From assembly GCF_033807715.1 (NCBI RefSeq), contig NC_084600.1:46563824-46627823 (forward strand): a stretch of 64,000 nucleotides of DNA, written 5' to 3'. This DNA comes from Cololabis saira (Eukaryota; Chordata; Actinopteri; Beloniformes; Belonidae). Of this stretch, positions 56,001 to 63,372 are shown piece by piece. Below the pieces are notes generated by a model, which searched no databases, was not told the DNA's origin, and saw nothing but the letters and a program-made list of their open reading frames with translations. The first letter of the stretch is position 1. The number at the start of each line of letters is the position of its first letter. The translations under genes and the position numbers were made by a program.

Positions 56001-59000
56001 AAGACGAGACAAGCGAAAGCAGGGAAGGTTGATAAGGAGAGGAGCAGAAAAAGCGTCGACCTTTGCTGAGAACCGGACGAAGATGAGTGGAGGATGAGTG
56101 GATGAATGGATGAGTGGATGAGTGGAGGCCCTCAGGGACCCGGCGGAGCGTTGGTGCAGAACCTCTAACCCCCCCCACCCCCACCCTGGTGTTATTATAT
56201 ATTTTTTATTATATTTATTTATTATATATATTTTTTATTTATTTATTTATTCTATTTTTTTTATTTTGCAATCAGTGAAAACTTGTAAAGCTGCTTTTTA
56301 ATGTTAAATTTAATTTATTCATTGTATATATTAATTTACTTATTTTTTTAATTCATTTAAAAAAATATCTTTTTTAAATTTATTTTAAAATTTATTTTTA
56401 TTTATTTACTTTTTTTTATTTGTATTTATTCTATCTTTTTATTTTGCAATCAGTGAAAACTTGCAAAGCTGCTTTTTAATGTTACATTTAATTTATTCAT
56501 TCATTTAAAAAAAAAGTATTTATTTATTAACATTTTTATTTATTTTGTTATTTCTTTATTGTAATGTATGTATTGTATTTTCAGGCGCCCTGTTTAATTT
56601 ATTTGTTTTCATTTATTTATTGTAATGTATTGTATTTCCAGGAGCTCTGTTTGCCTGCCTCTCCTTCCTGGTTTTATGTATTTATTAGTATTTATTTGTA
56701 TTTATTTGTATTTATTAGGAGCGTTGTTTGCCTGCCTCTCCTCCCTGGTTTTATTTGTATTTATTAGTATTTATTTGTATTTATAGGAGCGTTGTTTGCC
56801 TGCCTCTCCTTCCTGGAGTCTCTCACCAACAACGTGGCGGCTGCCGTTTTCAGCAGCGTCTACGCCGCCACCGTGTCCTGGAACCCGGGGTTCGTGTTCC
56901 TGCTGGCGGCCGGGCTGAGTGGAGTTCCTCTCTCTTTCCTGGGGTAAGATGGAGGGATGTGGGGAGTTCCTCTTATCTGTCCTGGGGTAAGATGGAAGGC
57001 GCTCGAACCTGCCGTCCGTGTCAGGGGTGCTGATAAGAGGGGGGGGTCGGGAAGGCGTTGAAGATGGGGGGGGTGTGGTTAGCAGTAAGTGTGTGTGTAG
57101 CGGTAAGTCTGTGAAAAACTTTGCCCTAGAGCTGCTCTCAGCCATTGTCCTTGATGTTATCAGACGGCTCAGTCAGTTCTGAAACAGGTCCACAGATGTT
57201 CCTGAGAGGGGAGGGTTAGTGGGGGCAGAGTCCCTTGTTTACATTCCACCAGGGAGATTGTGACCAGAGCGATCGGCCAAACCGCTCTGTCAAGGTCAGA
57301 TTATAGAATCAACAATTGTATTGAAAAGAACAGGCAGACTCAGTAATTTTCCGTCTGCCTTCAGTCTCTGGTTCATCAATGGCGACTCCAAACAGATGAA
57401 TTTGTGATCAATTCCCGCCAAGCCGAGCTTCCAACTTCTCCAAGGTCTTATCCATCTTGCCAATGAGCTCAAAGACGCCGCCAGCCTGAGATTCTGTTCA
57501 AGAATCACATCCAGCTTACGGCTTTGCTCCCCCAGCGTTAAAGTCTGAGTGTTGATCACCTTGCTTGATCCTTCAGCCACGTCCGGCAGCTCTGAAAGAG
57601 CCAGAACAGCTGTCGACCACTTACACGTTTGTCGGTAGACCAGGAATCCCCCTCCTCCGATCAAGAGAAATCCTGCTATCATAAATCCAATTATGAAGCA
57701 TCTTCAACGTCCTCGACAGACAGAATCACCAAACACAACGGTTTCCAATGTTTCCAGGAATCCATTGTGTATCCAGCAAAAAACATCCCATGGGGGCAGG
57801 AGGGCTCCCTTACCCCCTGACTTCTCCTCTCAAAAATGTAGTCAATTGTGCTGAGAGACCAGTTAATCAATTCCATGATTGTAGAGTTTGGGAGGAGTGA
57901 AAAGGAGAGACTCTGAAGACAAGACAAACAAAAGCAGTAGCAGGACAGATAGATGAGGGAGAGGAGCAGAAAAAGTGTCCGCCTTCGCTGAGAGACAGAA
58001 GAAGAAAATGAGGGAGGACTCTGTGGAGTTCCTTTATCTGTCCTGGGGTAAGAGATGGAGGGATGAGGGAGGGAGGAATACTTTAGATATATACAGTATA
58101 GATAGATGATAGATACTTTGATGGATAGATAAATGATAAATGGATAGATGGATGATCCAAAACCAAACCAAAGCTGCCGAGCAGGAAACAAAAACCAGAA
58201 CATGAACGTGAAGAAGTAAAACTACCAAAACCTGACGTGGAAAAGTAAAACTACTAAAAGTAAAACTACTAAAAGTAAAACTACTAAAAGTAAAACTACC
58301 AAAACCTGACGTGGAAAAGTAAAACTACTAAAACCTGACGTGGAAAAGTAAAACTACTAAAACCTGACGTGGAAAAGTAAAACTACTAAAAGTAAAACTA
58401 CTAAAACCTGACGTGGAAAAATAAAACTACTAAAACCTGACGTGGAAAAGTAAAACTACTAAAAGTAAAACTACTAAAACCTGACGTGGAAAAATAAAAC
58501 TACTAAAACCTGACGTGGAAAAGTAAAACTACTAAAAGTAAAACTACTAAAACCTGACGTGGAAAAGTAAAACTACTAAAACCTGACGTGGAAAAGTAAA
58601 ACTACTAAAACCTGACGTTAAAACACGGAGGAGGAAACAGAACGGAGCAGCAGGAAAAGATAAAACCAGATATAAACGAGTTAACGAGACACAGGTGACC
58701 ACAATCAGGCAGAAACAGGAAGGTTAAACTAGAACTGAAACAAAGACACGGCCTTCAAAATAAAACAGGAAGTACCAAACCGTGACAGATAGATACTTTA
58801 GACCAGGGGTCGGCAACCAAAATGTTTTAGATCCATATTGGACCAAAAACAAATGTGTCTGGAGCCGCAAAAAATCAAGTCTTGTATCAGCCTTAGAATG
58901 AAGACAAAAAGAAAAAGTCAAACTGTCGAGGAAATAGTCAAAATTTCTAAAGTCGAAATGTCAACATTAAAAAGAAAGAAAGAAAAAAAAAAAGGTCAAA

Positions 59001-60918
59001 TATTTTTGAAAAAGCTCCAGGAGCCACTAGGGCGGCGCTAAAGAGCTGCGGGTTGCTGATCTAGATGGATGAATAGATAGATAGATAGACAGATACTTTA
59101 TTAATCCTGAAGGAAATGTGACTCCAGATCTGTTTCTGTTTTCACACAAAGCAACAAAAACTCACCAAACAGGTTTATTTTAGCAGGAAACTCAACCTGA
59201 TTTTCTTCCAGGAAATGTTTACACAGTTTTTTTCTTTCCAACTCGTTGCTTCATTCCTATCTTTCCAAAAATGAGCAGCATCCAGTTATCAGCTGGTGGT
59301 GGGGGGGTATCGGCCGGGGGGATATTGGGCCGGGGGGTCAGCGGTGTTTGCTCCCAGGTTCCAGGTTATTTATTAGTTTATCTACGAGTAAACCAGACAT
59401 GGATCAGGTTCCAGGTTCCAGGTGCACCACCACCACCGTCGTGGTCGACTACCTGAGAAAAGGGAAGTTACTGACTGAACTTCCCAGGAAACACCAGGAC
59501 TCACTTCCTTATTCAGCCCATTAATGTGGTTTCTGACGCAGCGTCGGTTTAGTGCACACGTCCACGTGGGTTTACAGGTTTTATAATGTAAAAGCATATA
59601 TATATTATATAAATAATGACTTTTTCTCTGTTGTTATTTCTGCTTTTACGTTATAAAACCTTTAATAAAATACAGATTCATTAATAATGTAGATTCAAGA
59701 TTCTTTATTGTCATTGTTCATATTACATAACCACAAAATTACATTAATCACAGGTGCTGGTCCTTATATACAGTGCAAAATAATAGAATAGTAGACTTTA
59801 TTGATCTCCCAGAGGAGAAATTCAGTCGTGCAGCCAAAACACACACACGCTTTATACAAAAGATTTAAAATAGTAATAACCAATAAATAGTTAAATAATA
59901 AAAAGAGCAATATAAAAAGTAGAAAAAGAGTATGTACAAGAGAAAAAAAAATAGTAAACACAAAAAAAAAATGAATATTTACAAAGAATGTACAAATATT
60001 TTCAAAAATACTTGAGGTATTTGATGTATTTACTGGTTATTGCACTAAAATAAGTTAGATCTATCTATATATGTGTGTGTATGTATGTATATAATTTCAA
60101 CTTTCAGAGTTTTGAACTTTTCTACCCTCATATAAAGTAGTTTTTTATTATTTAACGTTCGGTTCAACCCTGAAGGCGCCGGAGCAGCTTTGTTGGACTC
60201 TGACAGTCCAGAGGTTAAACATTCTGCTGCTTCAGTCACAAAATCACCTTTAATAGTAAAATAAAGTCCTTATTTCAGCACTTTCGCACCAACTCCTACA
60301 AGCAGTGAGTCTTTTATGATATTGTGGCGTTTTTTTGTCAGAATATAATTGTAGCAATCTCGTGCTTCCTGGGGTCGCCAGAGAGGAAAGAGGACACCGG
60401 GTTTCGGGGAGAAATCCTTGAACTTTTATTTCAGCCAGACACAGACGAGTACCAGCACTCAGCAGTTCTGTGTTCCCTGGAGCAGAACCTTTGCTGGTGC
60501 AGCCGCTCCTTAAAGACCCAGGCAGGTGGAGAGGTTGATTGGGCACAGGTGAATCCAATCAGCTGAACCAGGCTCACCTGTGCTGCTCCCTGCAGACCAC
60601 GCCCACTCCTGCAGACCACGCCCACTCCTGCAGACCACGCCCACTCCTGCAGACCACGCCCACTCCTGCACCCGGCCACAATAATAGTTTGAAATTCAAA
60701 CTATTAAAACAAGATCTACGTCTGGAGACGTCTGTCGTCCTTCAGCTGAGAGAGAAGAAGCTCGTTTCCATTTATGTAACATCTCGTTGTTCTTCTGTTC
60801 CAGGGCCGTGTCTCTGTACGGCGTGGACGTTGCCGACGGCGACGGGGGGGCGGAGCCTGTTTCCTCGGAGGAGGGAAGTCCGGAGGAAAACGACGACAAC
60901 CGTCCTCTGCTGAGCTGA
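42282..60918 (+). CDS. slc46a3: Solute carrier family 46 member 3-like transporter, complete
   Basis: It is a 12-helix major-facilitator protein of the lysosomal membrane. Human SLC46A3 exports lysosomal catabolites, and SLC46A1 in the same family moves folate with protons. Exons are join(42282..42476, 50047..50598, 52477..52798, 54184..54267, 56787..56943, 60804..60918), 1425 nt or 474 aa, with consistent phases throughout. Family landmarks are LVEPVVALYAF and QQYVYRRLW at the start, the loop 2-3 motif YSDRGGRKVTIVLP, CFAYIADLC, TLYELNEPLCWTEILIGYG and ARVPMFLAIVPFPVLRSMMS. Exon 1 encodes a lumenal loop with four N-x-S/T sequons. The C-terminus EENDDNRPLLS contains an acidic dileucine (D-x-x-x-L-L), a lysosomal sorting signal. 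Length and blocks fit SLC46A3 better than SLC46A1/A2; this is judged from memory without alignment. Confidence 0.93.
42477..42680 (+). repeat. Two extra copies of the slc46a3 exon 1 donor within a GTAACGACCA array
   Basis: After the real donor at 42477 come about ten GTAACGACCA decamers. AGCAGCATCATCCAG|GTTAGT then recurs at 42577, and AGTAGCATCATCCAG|GTCAGT at 42667. Confidence 0.9.
42780..43580. mobile_element. Dispersed repeat (AAAGCTGC...GCGATGAACGGGCCC), copy 1
   Basis: Shares GCGATGAACGGGCCCTCGC, CCAAGAGACTTTTCTTTAAG, ACATGATACAGGTGTGTAC and CTAGGGGGCGCTGTTGAGC with the insertion at 62700-63340. Non-coding in both. I know it as a common fish intron repeat, but its class is not clear to me. 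Confidence 0.65.
43590..44165. other. Unclassified intronic sequence, possibly a LINE remnant (minus strand)
   Basis: Moderately GC sequence with no frame longer than 87 codons and no recognised domain. It lies directly left of a MITE. Confidence 0.35.
44191..44709. mobile_element. 519-bp MITE, second copy of the TAGTTAGAGAAATAAC family
   Basis: Same termini and sub-terminal blocks as 9795-10677 (TCTCCTTAGGGGTTGCTCTT, inverse AAGAGCAACCCCTAAGGAG) but without the G-rich array. It has a simple centre containing AAGATGGCCGCCATCG. Confidence 0.88.
44710..45377. other. Intron sequence with no recognised feature
   Basis: T-rich and A-rich slc46a3 intron 1 sequence. Nothing further was identified. 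Confidence 0.5.
45378..46200. mobile_element. ~820-bp element with ~150-bp inverted arms
   Basis: The left arm (CTTGACACCTTTATCTTTTA ... TGATAGAAACGGTTGAGTTG) matches the right arm in inverse (CAACCGTTTCTATCAAAATG ... GATAAAAGGTGTCAAG). The centre holds a LINE-like tail (45720-45900) and a TA microsatellite. Confidence 0.75.
45936..46000. repeat. (TA)n microsatellite
   Basis: About 60 bp of alternating TA inside the 45378-46200 element. Confidence 0.95.
46495..46900 (+). repeat. ~100-bp tandem repeat (GTTAAAGCTGCTCACATGACA + TTTATTAACACTTTATTAG)
   Basis: Four irregular units with ACAGGTGTTAAAGCTGCTCA and ACAGGTTTATTAACACTTTA blocks. Echoes of the unit recur near 47100-47160. Confidence 0.85.
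47326..47412 (+). repeat. (TG)n microsatellite
   Basis: Interrupted TG runs of about 35 and 25 bp, within a LINE-like tail (GGGAAGAAGCTGTTCCTGAG at 47419). Confidence 0.95.
47520..48300. other. Intron sequence with a MITE-like end
   Basis: CACCCCTAGTGGAAAAGCAC to ACTAGTGGAAAAGGGTAATT (48025-48095) resembles one end of a known fish MITE. The rest is unclassified. Confidence 0.45.
48308..49485 (+). repeat. 20-bp minisatellite (CTCTAACTATCTCCAACCTG), about 58 units
   Basis: Units differ mainly at CCTG(T/C)CTC. Each is pyrimidine-rich and contains CTAAC, the vertebrate branch-point core. The array ends directly before the series of copied slc46a3 exon 2 acceptors. Stop-free frames on both strands across it (up to ~210 codons) are artefacts. 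Confidence 0.96.
49486..50046 (+). repeat. Eight extra copies of the slc46a3 exon 2 acceptor, each with an in-frame stop
   Basis: GTTCCAG|GAGGTYCAGCGTCAGGCC plus about 18 nt recur with 61-76-bp spacing. The 3' splice-site borders are at 49509, 49578, 49639, 49708, 49784, 49848, 49917, 49982, and the real one at 50046. All eight copies read EVQRQASLFSLY (EVQHQASLFSLY at 49708) and then TGA. Only the ninth reads ...LYSELLSTIPSL and continues. Confidence 0.95.
50047..50598 (+). CDS. slc46a3: slc46a3 coding exon 2
   Basis: 184 codons, phase 0/0. It covers TM2 to TM6: VTLVLVAYSDRGGRKV, LVGTLLYTSAFLTVSFFEL, LGGCFAYIADLCKDERQKTL and the cytoplasmic loop GTPGGAGAMKQALLGFYQ. Its GC-rich third codon positions contrast with the AT-rich introns. 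The donor is TACCAG|GTAGGA. Confidence 0.94.
50616..51866. mobile_element. hAT element (GGCAACC...GGGTTGCCG ends) with a nested long palindrome
   Basis: The left end GGCAACCCAACATGTTTTAG, then TGTCTGGAGCCGCAAAAAAT, matches the element at 58804. The right end is AAGCTCCAGGAGCCACTAGG to GGGTTGCCGAGCCC. The middle (50848-51670) is a separate palindromic insertion. Confidence 0.75.
50848..51670. mobile_element. ~820-bp long-palindrome MITE
   Basis: Arms of about 300 bp (50848-51150 and 51370-51665) are inverted copies. Shared words include GAGGATTTTTTGTGCC/GGCACAAAAAATCCTC, TTCGTGTTGCTGAATCATGA and AGTTTCACTCGTCAAA. A ~220-bp unique spacer has no recognised domain. The arms are full of TTAATTAATTAA. 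Confidence 0.85.
51866..52470. mobile_element. hAT remnant with a second hAT nested inside, next to slc46a3 exon 3
   Basis: The outer fragment GGGCTGGGCGATATATCGA is interrupted at 51918-52349 by an inner element TAGGGCTGCAATGATTCGTC ... TCAGCACTA. The outer element resumes to 52470, just before the exon 3 acceptor. The inner copy keeps a broken BED zinc finger: VWEHFSLDTANKKIL, then in another frame CKVCKADVAFHGST ... HHLK. Confidence 0.75.
52477..52798 (+). CDS. slc46a3: slc46a3 coding exon 3
   Basis: 322 nt: VFAGAGGRRRTVLVLLMLVF, GVSMVTLYELNEPLCWTEI, LIGYGAALSTTVFLTSFVG, PQLVIVLLGILSVTAGLVLL, FARTTVLMFT(A). It covers TM7-TM9/10. The acceptor is TACCACCAG|GTGTTT and the donor is TTTACTG|GTAAGT. 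Confidence 0.94.
52799..52985 (+). repeat. Six extra copies of the slc46a3 exon 3 donor
   Basis: Real donor GT at 52799; copies of TGATGTTCACTG|GTRAG follow with GT at 52826, 52856, 52886, 52916, 52943 and 52978. The last copy repeats 24-25 nt of the exon end (GACCACCGTGCTCATGTTCA). Spacing is 27-35 bp. Confidence 0.93.
53020..54170. other. slc46a3 intron 3: AT-rich sequence
   Basis: (TA)n at 53025-53062; TTTATTTA low complexity to about 53520; the block TTTTGCAATCAGTGAAAACT recurs here twice and twice more at 56265 and 56445. A (GTT)n run at 54120-54178 precedes exon 4. Confidence 0.6.
54184..54267 (+). CDS. slc46a3: slc46a3 coding exon 4
   Basis: 84 nt: (A)RVPMFLAIVPFPVLRSMMSK, IIPESQQ(G). 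The acceptor is TTTATTCCAG|CTCGGG and the donor is CAGCAGG|GTGAGT. The ARVP...VLRSM block is an SLC46A3 signature. Confidence 0.93.
54445..55453. mobile_element. 1,009-bp hAT element with perfect 8-bp target duplication
   Basis: Ends TAGGGGTGTAACGATACACT and TGTTACACCCCTA, flanked by GTATTAAT at 54437-54444 and 55454-55461. No transposase frame remains. Confidence 0.9.
55462..56165 (-). mobile_element. Retroelement-like repeat, copy 1 (internally deleted)
   Basis: Minus-strand frame at about 55760-55965 encodes a conserved block starting MELINWSLS and including TMDSWKHWKPLCLVILSVED. The same block is at 57690-57885. I do not recognise the protein family. On the plus strand TGGCGCTCGAAC at 55611 resembles a tRNA primer-binding site, but it is on the opposite strand to the frame, so LTR-element status is unproven. 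Confidence 0.5.
56166..56575. repeat. AT-rich direct repeat with TTTTGCAATCAGTGAAAACT blocks
   Basis: Two units of about 185 bp (block at 56265 and 56445), related to sequence at 53350-53520 in the preceding intron. Confidence 0.7.
56576..56786 (+). repeat. Three extra copies of the slc46a3 exon 5 acceptor
   Basis: Acceptor borders at 56584 (degenerate, TTTTCAG|GCGCCCTGTTTA), 56641 (TTTCCAG|GAGCTCTGTTTGCC), 56720 (TTATTAG|GAGCGTTGTTTGCC) and the real one at 56786 (TTTATAG|GAGCGTTGTTTGCC). Copies two and three contain about 30 nt of exon, then diverge at CTG|GTTTTAT. Confidence 0.9.
56787..56943 (+). CDS. slc46a3: slc46a3 coding exon 5
   Basis: 157 nt: (G)ALFACLSFLESLTNNVAAA, VFSSVYAATVSWNPGFVFLL, AAGLSGVPLSFL(G). 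It covers TM11 and TM12. The donor is CTGGG|GTAAGA. Confidence 0.93.
56928..58066 (+). repeat. Copies of the slc46a3 exon 5 donor, split by a retroelement-like insertion
   Basis: GGAGTTCCTC...CCTGGGGTAAGATGG occurs at the real donor (GT 56944), at 56987, and again at 58048 (CCTTTATCTGTCCTGGGGTA). The last two are separated by the insertion 56997-58020. Confidence 0.85.
56997..58020 (-). mobile_element. Retroelement-like repeat, copy 2 (longer)
   Basis: It carries the same MELINWSLS...TMDSWKHWKPL block (minus strand, 57690-57885) as copy 1. It also has about 400 bp missing from copy 1 (57285-57690), which encodes a hydrophobic segment (IAGFLLIGGGGFLVY) followed by a heptad-rich stretch (LGEQSRKLDVILEQNLRLAA). 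A stop separates the two parts. The family is not recognised. Confidence 0.5.
58200..58622 (+). repeat. ~29-bp array (AAAACTACTAAAACCTGACGTGG) with 15-bp short units
   Basis: About 12 occurrences of CCTGACGTGGAAAAGTAAAA alternate with ACTACTAAAAGTAAA short units. It lies in slc46a3 intron 5. Confidence 0.92.
58804..59060. mobile_element. hAT MITE (CAGGGGTCGGCAACC)
   Basis: From CAGGGGTCGGCAACCAAAAT to AAGAGCTGCGGGTTGCTGAT. It has the same sub-terminal blocks as 9062 and 50616, with a GTCGAAATGTC-iterated centre. Confidence 0.8.
59061..60594. other. slc46a3 intron 5 remainder
   Basis: Contains a (GATA)n patch at 59072-59090, a LINE-like tail at 59698-59830 (GATTCTTTATTGTCATTGTT; TTTATTGATCTCCCAGAGGA), and otherwise unclassified sequence. 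Confidence 0.5.
60595..60672 (+). repeat. 19-bp tandem repeat (CTGCAGACCACGCCCACTC), about four units
   Basis: Four near-perfect copies ~130 bp upstream of the last exon. They contain no exon sequence. Confidence 0.9.
60804..60918 (+). CDS. slc46a3: slc46a3 coding exon 6 (C-terminus, stop)
   Basis: 115 nt after CTGTTCCAG|GGCCGTG: AVSLYGVDVADGDGG, AEPVSSEEGSPEENDDNRP, LLS and TGA at 60916. The tail is acidic and ends in a dileucine signal. Confidence 0.92.
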
Positions 60919-61188
60919 TACCCGACTCCCAGCTGGTCCCTGGACTCCCACCAGTAAAAACCAGTAAACCAGGACTAAACCAGCAGTAACAGTTGAACTA
61001 GTGACACTTTCTTCCTCTCCGAGCTGTTTCTATCCTGAAAACGGCTCTTTCCTTCACACGTGGACGTGTTTAAAGGGACTAAACGTTTGTGACAAAAGCT
61101 TTAGTTTCTCAGACAATCATAAATGTTTAGGATCTTTATTTTTTAAGGAATAGTGAGTTTTGCCTCCTCAGGGGAACGTGCACTTTGG

Positions 61189-61515
61189 TACGGAAGAGAA
61201 TCAGGGCCAGGCCGGAGAAAAATAAAAGTCATATTTTAGAGGAAGGTTTTTTTTTCATTATGCACTTTAAGAAAAAAAGTTGAAATGTCAAAAAAAAAAG
61301 TCGAAATGTCGAGAAAAAAGTTGAAATGTCGAGAAAAAAGTCGAAATGTATTTCAACTTTATTCATGAAATTTCACGAAATTGTATTTGAACATTATTCT
61401 CGACATTTTGACTTTTTTCTCGACATTTCAACTTTTTTCTTAAAGTGCATAATAAAGATAAATCTTCCCGTCTCAAATACTTTTTCTCCCGCCTGGCCCT
61501 GATTCTCTTCCGTAG
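61189..61515. mobile_element. Palindromic MITE, TCGAAATGTCGAG family, in the slc46a3 3' region
   Basis: Perfect outer inverted repeats beginning TACGGAAGAGAATCAGGG. AATAAA at 61221 and 61451 inside it could supply a poly-A signal to slc46a3, since no canonical AATAAA is seen between the stop codon and this element. Confidence 0.85.
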
Positions 61516-61723
61516 TTCGGACATTAAACACTTTATGAATTTTGTCTTTGTACACAATAATAATGTTTTTTTGGGGAAACATGTTCAGATTTACGTAAAG
61601 TTCTGACTGTTAGCTTTTATTATTAACCGTTTAGGGATCAGGACGGATGGAAGGAGCTCAGGTTACGGCTCTGATGCTGACGTCGTCTAAAAGTCTCGGG
61701 ATCCGACTTTATGTGTAAATTAC

Positions 61724-62066
61724 GGAAGAGAATCAGGGCCATGAAGGAGAAAAATATCTGAGAGGGGAAGATATTTTTAATTGTGCACTTCGAGAAAAAA
61801 GTTGAAATGTCGTAAATAAAGTTGTAAATTCGTGAATGAAGTCAAAATTTCGAGAATAATGTTGAAATACAATTTCAAGGATAAAGTCGAAATCTTTTGA
61901 AAAAAGGCGAAATTTTGCTTTTTTCTCAACATTTCAACTTTATTCACAAAATATAGACTTTTTTCTCAATATTTTAACATTATTCTCAACATTGTATAAT
62001 GAAAAAAAAAATCGTCCTCCTCTAAAATGTTATTTTTATTTTTCTGGCCCTGATTCTCTTCCGTAG
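61724..62066. mobile_element. Palindromic MITE, TCGAAATGTCGAG family, adjacent copy
   Basis: Outer repeats TACGGAAGAGAATCAGGG and its inverse, as in 61189-61515. The inner iterations differ (GTCGTAAATAAAGTTG, TTGAAATACAATTTC). Confidence 0.85.
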
Positions 62067-62330
62067 TAAATATATTACAGATGTTTTATCACTTTAACCT
62101 GGAACACTTAAGGGTCATGATGTCCCTCATTTTACCTACGGTGCCTTTTTTTTATCCTTTTTCATTTTCGTGACTTTTTTTTGCAATTATTGTTTTTATT
62201 TTTTTATTTTTAGGTATTGAATCCTCTTTTTGGAGCATCCAACCCCCAAATCCCTGTTCTTTAGTGAACATTAAGGGGTTTAAGGGTTTCAGGGTCTTGT
62301 TTTGGTTCTGAGATGCTGTTTCCACGATCA

Positions 62331-63372
62331 CACTGCAGAAACTCACAATCTTAACAAGAATATTTGTCTTATTTCTAGTTAAAATGTCTCATTTTTAGTC
62401 AAAAATAATCTGATTACACTTAAAACAAGACTCATCACTGGGAAAAACAACAATTTTCACCTGTTTCAAGTAGATTTTCACTTAAAATAAGTAGAAAAAT
62501 TTGCCAGTGGGACAAGATTTTTTTGCTTATAATGAGAAGATAAATCTTGTTCCACTGGCAGATTTTTCTACTTATTTCAAGTGAACATTTACTTGAAACA
62601 GGTGGAAATTGTCAAATAACAAGTAATTTTTCTGGTAATGACTCTTGTTTTAAGTGTAATGAGATTTTTTGACTAAAAATGAAACATTTTAACTAGAAAT
62701 TAAAGCTGCAAGCAGCGATGAACGGGCCCTCGCACCCCCTTGCACATTCAGGCTCAAACCATTCAAAAGTTATGGCAGAAAGTAGGAACTATCAAATGTG
62801 GACCAATCAGATGGAGGGGGTGCGCTTTTTGGCGTCTAGCGTCGCCACGGTAACACTTTTGAAAGAGAAAAGTAATGCGTGTTGTCGCAGGATGGAGACG
62901 CACATTTTGATGTATAACACACCTGGGTGCACGTTACGGTTCGGGAGAAGAAGTGGCCGAAGGAATGACATAAATTGCGCCAAAATGACACGATTAATTG
63001 AAAATGGCCGACTTCCTGCCATGACCCCAAGAGACTTTTCTTTAAGTTGTGACATGATACAGGTATGTACTGATTTTCGTGCATGTACGTCTAACCGTAT
63101 TGTGGGGCTTGAGGAACAAAGTTTTCTAGGGGGCGCTGTTGAGCTGTTAGGCCACGCCCATTAATGCAAACCATTAAATATCACATTTATCACCAGGCCT
63201 GGATTGGTGCAAAATTTGGTGACTTTTGGGGCACGTTTAAGGGGGAAAAAAGGATCTCATTTCATCGGAAGAAAAACGAGAAAAATAAAAAATAAAAAAT
63301 TCTTACAGATACAATAGGGCTTTCGCCCTAAAAAGACCAATATTCCTGGTAAGATTTAGAGTTTTTGCAGTG
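62331..63372. mobile_element. CACTGCAAAAACTC MITE split by another repeat
   Basis: The left part is 62331-62699 and the right end (AATATTCCTGGTAAGATTTA to TTTTTGCAGTG) is 63343-63372. The 640 bp between are copy 2 of the GCGATGAACGGGCCC repeat, ending in the small hairpin AGGGCTTTCGCCCT. Confidence 0.85.
62700..63342. mobile_element. Dispersed repeat (GCGATGAACGGGCCC), copy 2, inserted in a MITE
   Basis: Begins AAAGCTGCAAGCAGCGATGA and ends AATAGGGCTTTCGCCCTAAA. It shares several blocks with 42780-43580. The clean insertion into a MITE gives its approximate ends. Confidence 0.75.

Noticed and set aside
42282..60918. SLC46A1 (proton-coupled folate transporter) as the identity
   Set aside because: The YVYRRLW, YELNEPLCWTEILIGYG and ARVP...VLRSMMS blocks and the lysosomal dileucine tail fit SLC46A3 better; an alignment would settle it.
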